A DNA stretch of 16,653 nt, taken from the NCBI GenBank assembly GCA_937919305.1, contig CALFQW010000101.1:1-16653 (forward strand), written 5' to 3'. This document shows positions 7,619 through 13,773 of the stretch, piece by piece (positions within the stretch are counted from its first letter, which is position 1; each line of letters starts with the position of its first letter). Origin of the DNA: an uncultured Candidatus Saccharibacteria bacterium. GTDB lineage: Bacteria > Patescibacteriota > Saccharimonadia > Saccharimonadales > Saccharimonadaceae. The notes under the pieces are model-generated. The model saw only the letters and a program-made list of their open reading frames with translations. It was not told where the DNA came from and made no database searches. Both the position numbers and the translations under genes were made by a program.

Positions 7619-8544
7619 CGAAAGATGGGCACTATCAATTTCGCAAGGATCGAGCGGGTGTATCCCGAGTTCCTAAAAATCAGAGTGAAAATCCATTTCG
7701 TCGTAGCGCAACACTGACAGGAAGTGTCTCAAATAGCGTTGTTGCTTCAAATGAGAAAAAGTCTCAGCTCAAATCACCCAGATTGCATGAACAAACACTT
7801 AGGAAACATCGGCGAAAACTAGGTGCTTATCTATTCCTAATCTTGGTGATTTGTGCGGGCTTACTATATATTGTCATCAATTACACGGCGACGATTAGCG
7901 ACGTCAGAGCAATTGCATCGCAGAGCAACGCTGATATTGGTGACGCAAATCAATACACAACCCTAGTACAGTCGTATTATTCTGAGAGACCCTTTGAGCG
8001 GTTTGATTTTATGTTTGACCAGGTTTCTTTTTCGCAATTTATGGCGAGAGAGCGATCCGACATAGCAGGTGCACGCCTGGAATCATCCGGTAAATTATGG
8101 ACATCAGACCTCGCTATAACGTTCCGTGAGCCAGTCGTGTCATGGACCATACAACAGAACCAGTATTTTGTAGATGCCAGTGGAAAAGCATTCACCGTCA
8201 ACCACTTCTCAGCACCATCTGTAGACGTGAGGGATAATAGCGGCATCAGTGCCGAAACAGGGGTCGTAGCTTCTACTGGCCTCCTCCGCTATATCAGTAG
8301 AATGATTGTTCTGATCAATGGCACTGGTCTCGGACAGGTTTCAACCGTTGATCTTCCCGCAGGACTAGCACGACAAGTCGACATTCGTTTAGAAGGTAGA
8401 CAGTACTACTACAAAATCAACGTTGACCGTGATCCGGCAGGGCAGGTGCGCGATATTCAAAATATTACTCGATATCTAGAAAGCTCAGGACTGCAGCCTG
8501 AGTATGTTGATGTGCGAGTCAGCTCGCGCGCATATTACAGATAA
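7615..8544 (+). CDS. ftsQ: FtsQ/DivIB-like cell division protein
   Basis: The 309 residues have a long basic cytoplasmic N-terminus (1-68), one membrane segment (about 69-90) and an extracytoplasmic domain. FREPVVSWTIQQNQYFVDASGKAF (170-193) matches the FtsQ pattern of an R-x-P beta hairpin followed by a D-x-x-G turn. The C-terminus YVDVRVSSRAYYR resembles the closing strand of FtsQ. FtsQ/DivIB scaffolds FtsL/FtsB and the FtsWI synthase. The segment just after the membrane is POTRA-sized but too diverged to confirm. The ATG overlaps the murG stop. It is the last gene of the cluster here; no ftsA, ftsZ, murA-F or ddl follows. Confidence 0.82.
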   Translation: MTKDGHYQFRKDRAGVSRVPKNQSENPFRRSATLTGSVSNSVVASNEKKSQLKSPRLHEQTLRKHRRKLGAYLFLILVICAGLLYIVINYTATISDVRAIASQSNADIGDANQYTTLVQSYYSERPFERFDFMFDQVSFSQFMARERSDIAGARLESSGKLWTSDLAITFREPVVSWTIQQNQYFVDASGKAFTVNHFSAPSVDVRDNSGISAETGVVASTGLLRYISRMIVLINGTGLGQVSTVDLPAGLARQVDIRLEGRQYYYKINVDRDPAGQVRDIQNITRYLESSGLQPEYVDVRVSSRAYYR

Positions 8545-8649
8545 GCCTATCATAGGGCGGGCTACCCCTTTGCTCTACTTTGTTCTATATTTGTTCTAAT
8601 TGATATAGTGATATCTACATCCAAAAAAAATATATAATTTTACAAAAAT

Positions 8650-8713
8650 AGGCAATTGTCAAATATAAAGGGAAGTAGGGGTGTGAAAACATAGTCAGGC
8701 AATTGTCAAATAT
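8650..8713 (+). repeat. 17-bp direct repeat with internal CAATTG
   Basis: AGGCAATTGTCAAATAT occurs exactly at 8650-8666 and 8697-8713, spaced 47 bp. The reverse complement contains TTGACA, so each copy could supply a minus-strand -35. I found no well-spaced -10 for either copy. The repeats sit inside the larger 19-bp pair. Confidence 0.65.
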
Positions 8714-8914
8714 CATGCCGTGGGATTGTGGAAAAAAAACAGCACTATATATCAAAAACGTATACCACGCGACTTCCTCTATGTATGTGTTGAACGATAG
8801 TGGTAAAGTAAATGAAATAATCGTATCTTTGTAAGGATACTGCATTGATTCGAGGAGTAGTACCCTGTTTAGAACTTATAGATGCGTACAATCACACCAA
8901 GATAAATTAATAAT

Positions 8915-8948
8915 GTTGTGTCGTAAAAGATATATTGTGCGACATCAC
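8915..8948. other. Imperfect hairpin, candidate RNA structure
   Basis: TGTCG (8919-8923) pairs with CGACA (8940-8944). G-U and A-U pairs extend the stem inward, and G8915-C8948 with T8916-A8947 extend it outward around one mismatch. Downstream, 8976-8984 reads ACCTCCTTA, the same as the anti-Shine-Dalgarno end of 16S rRNA (its complement is a consensus ribosome binding site on the minus strand, with no start codon at the right distance). No promoter could be assigned, so this is only a candidate. Confidence 0.2.
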
Positions 8949-9159
8949 TACTAAATATGATTCGTGTATCTTAAGACCTCCTTATTATCGAAATGCACTT
9001 TTTGTTTCTCTTTGAACCTACGTAGTTTCTTGTTTTCCCTTTTCTTGCGTTGCTACAACGCTGTCTGGTACTTACATCTTTTCTTATTGCATGGTCAACG
9101 TAGTTATGAAGACATTGAGAGTGTTCTATATTTGTTCTAAAATATTTATCTTGTGCTAT

Positions 9160-11895
9160 TTATCTAAGACGAAGCTCAGTGGGGTCTGAGCTCTTCGAAG
9201 AGCTTTCGTTGGCCTTCGCCTGGTTCTGTGTGGGCGTACTGCTTTGGTTAGCTCCGTCGGTATTTTTCTTTTTCCTACTACGTGAACGTGAACGTTTGCG
9301 CTTTTTTGGTGCATCAGCGGCAGGGGTTTCTGCATTTGTTGATGGGGTAGATGAGGCGGGTTTGTTCTCACCACTCTTCTTTCCCTGCTCTTGCTGAACT
9401 GTAGGTGTAGATTTTTTTGCACCTTGATCAACCGGCCATTTCTTAGCCAATGTCGTAGACTGAGGCTGCTTGCTCTGAGACGTACCGCCGACTAACTCTT
9501 GGATTTCAGCTTCAACCACTTCCCTCTCCCTGGCGTATTTACGGCGTGAACTATCGATGATATGCTGCAGATAACTTGTTGGAGACTGGGGTAGGCTCAG
9601 AGTGGTCGCGCTGAAGGCTGGAGACTTTTCACCTTGGATTACCATATTGATGATGAAGCTGCGGTTACGCATCTGTAGCAAGTCATTTGATTCGAATTGC
9701 GGTTCGAACTGTTTAGATAAGAGGGGTGCATCATCGGCTGATACGCGGAAGCTGATCGTAGTTCCCACGTTTCCAAACACAGCATCACGCACCGTTTCTT
9801 GCATCTGTGATATGTACTGGTTGGCGACTGTTAGATTAAGGCCGTACTTACGCGCCTCAGAGAGGATGGTAGCGAAGCTGTCGGTCGCAAAATTTTGGAA
9901 CTCATCAACGTACAAGTAAAATGGGCGCCTGTCTTCGATTTTCTCTATGTCAGATCGGCTCATAGCTGCAAGCTGTATCTTTGTGACGATGAACGAGCCT
10001 AGAATACCTGCGTTGTCTTCTCCCACAAGACCTTTCGATAGGTTGACAATCAATATTTTCCCCTCATCCATCAGTTTCCTAATGTTGAATGTGCTCTTCG
10101 GCTGCCCGATGATGTTTCGGATGATCGGATTTGCCGTAAATGCCCCTACTTTGTTAAGCACTGGAGCAACCGCTTCAGCTTGGAATTTCTCGTTCCAGCT
10201 GTTGAACTCGATGTTCCAGAACTGCAAAACGACCTGGTCGTTACAGCTTGCGAGTACTTCTTTGCGAAACTTTTTATCCGTTAACATACGAGTGATGTCC
10301 AGCATAGTTGTGTTTGGGTGATCTAGTAGCGCCAGAATGGTATAGCGAAGGATATACTCCAGGCGAGGGCCCCAACTGTCGCCAAACATTCTCTTCAAAA
10401 CACCTATAATTTCCGAACTTATATTGTTTTTTTGGTTCGGGTCGTAGACTTCCATAGGGTTAAAACCGAGAGGAAACGCAGTGTCAGCGGGATTGAAATA
10501 CACAACGTCATCTATTCTGTCTGCGGGTATAAAGTGCATATTGTTTATCGCAAAGTCACCGTGTGGGTCGATGATGGCGTAACCTTGTTTGTGATAGACG
10601 TCACTAAGTGCGAATAGTTCGAGCAGACCGCTCTTCCCTGCGCCTGTCTGACCGATGATGTAGACGTGCCGGGAGCGGTCATATCGGTATAGACCAAATT
10701 GATGACTGATACCACGGAAATTCGTGAGTCCAAAGGCACTCACTTGCTCGTCATGAACTGGATCACCTGTAAGCACTGGTAGCTTCGCAGGCGGCTCAGC
10801 AGTCTTGTTGTTCGCCCAGACGATGTTTGGGGTCTCCACATTAGTATGAGGAAGGTGGAATACGCTAGCCAGCTCTTCAATATTAAGAATGTATCCCCGA
10901 TCGATGAAAAAGCGCGCCCTATACTTATCTAATTCTTCTCGAGCAAAGCTACCACTACTAACCTTAAAGCCGTTAAGGTTCGTTGAGTTGAATTGTTTGA
11001 AAGTACCGACTAGAGCTTGCATGCTCTGCTTCGCAACGGTCTGTTGATCTCCGAGATATGCGATACGTATCTTAACTTGGTAGCCTAATTTCGTAGACTT
11101 CTTCTCTATTTCAGAAATGCGAGTCTTATCACGCTCAGATAACTCTGGCTTTGAGGGTGCGCCGCTTTCAGTTTGGTCTGGCGGTTTCCATAGTGCCTCG
11201 ATGCCCTGGATAAGATACTTACCGCTACCACTGAGCAAGTCAAAGCCCCCAGCCTTACCGTCACGGATTTTATTTGCAAATCTATTAGCGCTTTTGTGCC
11301 AGTCATCCGCAATCGGCCTTACCAGCACCTGCACCCAAACTTCTTCGTGCTTCTCGAGTTTTGCTAGAGTCGCGGTTATGCCGGCGATTGGATCTACCTC
11401 AAAGCTCTGAAAGGTCTTGATCGGTAGCATCTCGTTATCGGTGAGGTTTAGTTCAGATGTATAAACCACAGGATGTGTCGATTCACGCGCCGTGTAATCA
11501 GTATCAAGAGTGTGTATCTGTACCGTGGGGTATTGAGCGTATATCTGACCTTCGACAAAGTTAACTAGATGTTTTGGAATCCAAACATAGAACCGGATGA
11601 GCTTGTCTATGGCTGCGATCTCAAAGCTGATATGCTCCTGGAGCCCACCGCTCATGCGCAGCTCAGCTTTATCCCGGAGTATACCATGAAGGCTCGCGAA
11701 CATTTGCTCAGCAGCTAGTTCGCTTTTGTCGTTTGCTCTCGGTATTTCCAGTGTTATCAAGACGTGTTCAGTTGCTTCAACTGTCGCTATCTTCCGACTG
11801 TTTCGCCATGCAAGGTATATCAAAGTAGCTGCGAGCGGTATCCATATGTACCACTGCAGCAATAAACTGAAGAACCATGCGAGTATTGTGCCCAT
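9160..11895 (-). CDS. Membrane-anchored TraG/VirD4-VirB4-like ATPase
   Basis: This 911-residue protein belongs to the HerA/FtsK-like P-loop ATPases that drive DNA or protein through membranes, of the type annotated in CPR genomes as type IV secretory system conjugative DNA transfer family protein. Residues 1-30 form a hydrophobic membrane segment. Residues 40-390 are an alpha/beta region I do not recognise beyond its CPR relatives. Walker A is GQTGAGKS (415-422). IIDPHGD (441-447) follows. Walker B is FYLYVDEFQNFA (659-670), with the sensor-like ANQYISQ (691-697). The tail after 800 is low-complexity with a basic KKRKRSRSRSRKKK run (864-877). AGGAG lies 6 nt before the ATG. No relaxase or other type IV secretion gene is nearby. 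Probably cotranscribed with the upstream sigma4-HARE gene, 69 bp away. Confidence 0.85.
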   Translation of the reverse strand: MGTILAWFFSLLLQWYIWIPLAATLIYLAWRNSRKIATVEATEHVLITLEIPRANDKSELAAEQMFASLHGILRDKAELRMSGGLQEHISFEIAAIDKLIRFYVWIPKHLVNFVEGQIYAQYPTVQIHTLDTDYTARESTHPVVYTSELNLTDNEMLPIKTFQSFEVDPIAGITATLAKLEKHEEVWVQVLVRPIADDWHKSANRFANKIRDGKAGGFDLLSGSGKYLIQGIEALWKPPDQTESGAPSKPELSERDKTRISEIEKKSTKLGYQVKIRIAYLGDQQTVAKQSMQALVGTFKQFNSTNLNGFKVSSGSFAREELDKYRARFFIDRGYILNIEELASVFHLPHTNVETPNIVWANNKTAEPPAKLPVLTGDPVHDEQVSAFGLTNFRGISHQFGLYRYDRSRHVYIIGQTGAGKSGLLELFALSDVYHKQGYAIIDPHGDFAINNMHFIPADRIDDVVYFNPADTAFPLGFNPMEVYDPNQKNNISSEIIGVLKRMFGDSWGPRLEYILRYTILALLDHPNTTMLDITRMLTDKKFRKEVLASCNDQVVLQFWNIEFNSWNEKFQAEAVAPVLNKVGAFTANPIIRNIIGQPKSTFNIRKLMDEGKILIVNLSKGLVGEDNAGILGSFIVTKIQLAAMSRSDIEKIEDRRPFYLYVDEFQNFATDSFATILSEARKYGLNLTVANQYISQMQETVRDAVFGNVGTTISFRVSADDAPLLSKQFEPQFESNDLLQMRNRSFIINMVIQGEKSPAFSATTLSLPQSPTSYLQHIIDSSRRKYAREREVVEAEIQELVGGTSQSKQPQSTTLAKKWPVDQGAKKSTPTVQQEQGKKSGENKPASSTPSTNAETPAADAPKKRKRSRSRSRKKKNTDGANQSSTPTQNQAKANESSSKSSDPTELRLR

Positions 11896-11964
11896 CGCTA
11901 ACTCCTATTGTCTCTCAAAATCTCTCGAGACGCAAACCTAGACTGATTTTTTGGCAGAGTGAGA

Positions 11965-13014
11965 CTAGGCCGGTTCTGCAAGCGTATATGTAGCTTTGGC
12001 AACGCGCTTAAACGCGGATTTGCTCTGTAGGTTGAGTAGTATCGTAGTTTCTTTAACATGTCGGTCTTTGAGGACTCGCTTGACTATCTCGTCGCGATGT
12101 AGTGGTTCACCGGCTTTTTTCAGCACTTCTGTTATGATATCCGCTACCGTACCCTTCTTGTAGCCCCACTCGTTGAGTGCGTAGATACCCCGGCCAATGA
12201 GCACGAAGCGCTTGTCTTTGATGAGTTCGTTATGAATTGCTTGTGTGGTGACGTCTTTGCGCTTGAATTCACTATCTTTGATGGATGAAGCAATTTCTGA
12301 AAAATGCATCGGTTTTGTGTTTTCCTGTAATATCACGTAGATCTTGTCACGTATATTCTTCGGATTGACAGTTGGCCACTTTGTAAGGCCCCAAACATCT
12401 TTGAGTGTTGCAAGGTTCTTACTGAGGCTTGCGATGGCGCGAACGTGATCAGGGTGCTCGTAGTCAAGTTTTTCGTGGAGTTCCTTTGCAGGGATTGCCT
12501 CACCGTGTTCTTTGATCGTCTTGACTATATGATCAACACGGCTGCGAAGTTGCTTCTCATCGTGATGCTCCGCTATGGCGACTCCATGATGGTAGTTGTC
12601 GTTTTCGCTTAGTACAGATAATTTTGGCGCTAGCTCAGCGACAAATGCCACGTGTGATTTATCGCGGTCATCGCCACCAGGTACAAGCTTTTCTGTGATA
12701 TGAGAAAGCCGTGCAGTACGGCCCAGGTCGTGCAGTTGTTCCACGATGTGACGCTCGATGGATTCGAGTTCGAGTTTACCTTCTTTGGCAGCCGATCGTA
12801 GTCGTGAGAGAATTGCCTTCTCTAGCTGTCGTACACGTTCACGAGTAATACCGAGCAATTCACCTATTTGTTCAAGAGTTTCTTTTCGGTCATACAGACC
12901 GAAACGTCGAGAGATGATCTCGCGCTCTCTTTCGCGCTCTATTCCGTCCAAAATAGAACTAACCACTGCCTTGATGTCGGGTGTTGTGACTACTGTTGTC
13001 GGCGTCTCGTCCAT
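11965..13014 (-). CDS. Sigma-70 region 4 / HARE-type winged-helix protein
   Basis: The protein has 349 residues. Residues 17-75 match sigma-70 region 4, with EREREIISRRFGL (28-40), LEQIGELLGITRERVRQLEKA (47-67) and a full helix-turn-helix. No region 2 or 3 is present, so it cannot be a complete sigma factor. Several small winged-helix modules follow: about 84-150, 155-215, a clear HARE-HTH at 220-284 (IRDKIYVILQEN...MHFSEIA...GRGIYALNEWG) and a related repeat at 290-345 ending in ATYTLAE. HARE-HTH domains occur in RNA polymerase delta subunits and in DNA modification proteins. A role as a transcription factor touching RNA polymerase or promoter DNA is inferred. AAGGA precedes the ATG. A consensus promoter lies about 60 nt upstream. 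Confidence 0.85.
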   Translation of the reverse strand: MDETPTTVVTTPDIKAVVSSILDGIEREREREIISRRFGLYDRKETLEQIGELLGITRERVRQLEKAILSRLRSAAKEGKLELESIERHIVEQLHDLGRTARLSHITEKLVPGGDDRDKSHVAFVAELAPKLSVLSENDNYHHGVAIAEHHDEKQLRSRVDHIVKTIKEHGEAIPAKELHEKLDYEHPDHVRAIASLSKNLATLKDVWGLTKWPTVNPKNIRDKIYVILQENTKPMHFSEIASSIKDSEFKRKDVTTQAIHNELIKDKRFVLIGRGIYALNEWGYKKGTVADIITEVLKKAGEPLHRDEIVKRVLKDRHVKETTILLNLQSKSAFKRVAKATYTLAEPA

Positions 13015-13076
13015 GAGTATCCTTTTCTATCCATTACATCGGTATTTTAGATGTTCGTACATCAGATTCATTTAGT

Positions 13077-13105
13077 ATTATAGAACTTGTTTTATAATAT
13101 GTCAA
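13077..13105 (-). promoter_or_regulatory. Perfect consensus sigma70 promoter for the sigma4-HARE/ATPase unit
   Basis: On the minus strand TTGACA (13105-13100) and TATAAT (13082-13077) stand exactly 17 bp apart, both matching consensus at 6 of 6. Transcription would start near 13070 and leave a leader of about 55 nt before the sigma4-HARE gene. It is the strongest promoter I found in the window. A stem TATGTG/CACATA (13117-13122 with 13133-13138) lies just upstream and could bind a regulator. Confidence 0.85.
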
Positions 13106-13228
13106 ATAAAATCTGTTATGTGTTTATTATAGCACATACTAGACGCTTATGGTAAATAGTATTTTTATCTCTAGCTTTATAGGTTATTTGTTACTTGATA
13201 TACCTGCTGGGTGTATTACAGTGATTGT

Positions 13229-13681
13229 ATGCCAGGATTAGAAAGAGCCGGATTTCGTCATGCGAGTATGTACGAAAAGTTGAAAGAAGAAAGAGTCAGG
13301 AGTCTTCGGTCACTTGGTCAAGATGCCATCATCGGGATGTATTTTAAAGTCAAGCAGCCACTGAACGCTTCAATGGGCGCATGGATGCAACCCTTTAAGA
13401 TTCACGACATTGGTGACGAAGAGCCTGATGGATCGGAGGCGATTATACTGAAATCCGGCAGTCTGAACAAAGTATATATAGGACTGGCATTTGATGGTTT
13501 TTGGAACGGTAGGGTTCAGGGAAATACCTCGCATCGTATTTTGGTACATGATAAGCGAGGTGTTCATTATGAGATTCGAAATGGCTTTGTTCCACAAATT
13601 GATCCTGTTTTACCTTCACCAGACAATACCGACATAGCATTGAGCGTGCCTGTTGATACAGATAGGCTCGTCTTGGCTTAG
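13229..13681 (+). CDS. Hypothetical protein, unknown function
   Basis: I do not recognise this protein of 150 residues. The N-terminal third is charged and helical (MYEKLKEERVRSLRSLGQDA). The rest looks beta-rich with Gly/Asn turns, such as YIGLAFDGFWNGRVQG and HYEIRNGFVPQID. No signal peptide, membrane segment or Cys pattern is visible. The start is uncertain: GTG at 13211 (156 residues), ATG at 13229 or ATG at 13268 are all in frame, and none has a Shine-Dalgarno sequence. A weak TTTATA/TATACC pair (13176-13204, 17-bp spacing) would start transcription near 13211, so a leaderless or very short leader mRNA is possible. It is a lone gene, divergent from the sigma4-HARE gene and convergent with topA. 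Confidence 0.65.
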   Translation: MPGLERAGFRHASMYEKLKEERVRSLRSLGQDAIIGMYFKVKQPLNASMGAWMQPFKIHDIGDEEPDGSEAIILKSGSLNKVYIGLAFDGFWNGRVQGNTSHRILVHDKRGVHYEIRNGFVPQIDPVLPSPDNTDIALSVPVDTDRLVLA

Positions 13682-13773
13682 ACTATTTCATAAAATGATG
13701 AACTCGCCCATTCAGGAGCGGGATTTTCACAATAGTGGCACTCTTATTGTACATTACCACTAGCGGGCAGCTG

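Larger units (their letters stand above)
8581..9140 (+). repeat. 19-bp direct repeat bracketing the gap
   Basis: TGTTCTATATTTGTTCTAA is present exactly at 8581-8599 and 9122-9140, 541 bp apart. Each copy contains TGTTCTA twice at 11-bp spacing. The copies lie 36 bp after the ftsQ stop and 20 bp beyond the end of the ATPase gene. A pair of this length in a 0.6-kb region is unlikely by chance even in AT-rich DNA. It could be the footprint of an inserted and decayed element, or a repeated protein-binding site. Confidence 0.7.
8545..9159. other. AT-rich gap without a convincing gene, between convergent genes
   Basis: This 615-base stretch separates the ends of ftsQ (+) and the VirD4-like ATPase gene (-). 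A minus-strand frame of 76 codons (8615-8845) has no ribosome binding site and only AT-driven Phe/Tyr/Ile content. The gap holds two pairs of exact direct repeats and several small hairpins: AGGG/CCCT at 8554-8569, GATAT/ATATC at 8602-8615, an imperfect stem at 8915-8948 and GCGTTG/CAACGC at 9047-9061. None is followed by a T-run typical of a terminator. A small RNA gene or a decayed insertion cannot be excluded. Confidence 0.5.

Noticed and set aside
8657..8709. TTGACA on the minus strand in both copies of the 17-bp repeat as promoters
   Set aside because: Neither copy has a TATAAT-like element at 16-18 bp, and no minus-strand gene follows before ftsQ.
8615..8845. 76-codon minus-strand frame rich in Phe, Tyr and Ile
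   Set aside because: It lies in AT-rich repeat-containing DNA, has no ribosome binding site and is crossed by both copies of the 17-bp repeat.
9047..9061. GCGTTG/CAACGC hairpin as a terminator
   Set aside because: No T-run follows on either strand; the pyrimidine-rich part precedes it on the plus strand.
13700..13762. Terminators between the hypothetical gene and topA
   Set aside because: Only weak stems are present (TAGTGG/CCACTA with an 18-nt loop; ACAATA/TATTGT), without a T-run at the right place. CGCCC and GCGGG near 13705-13722 do not pair as an inverted repeat.
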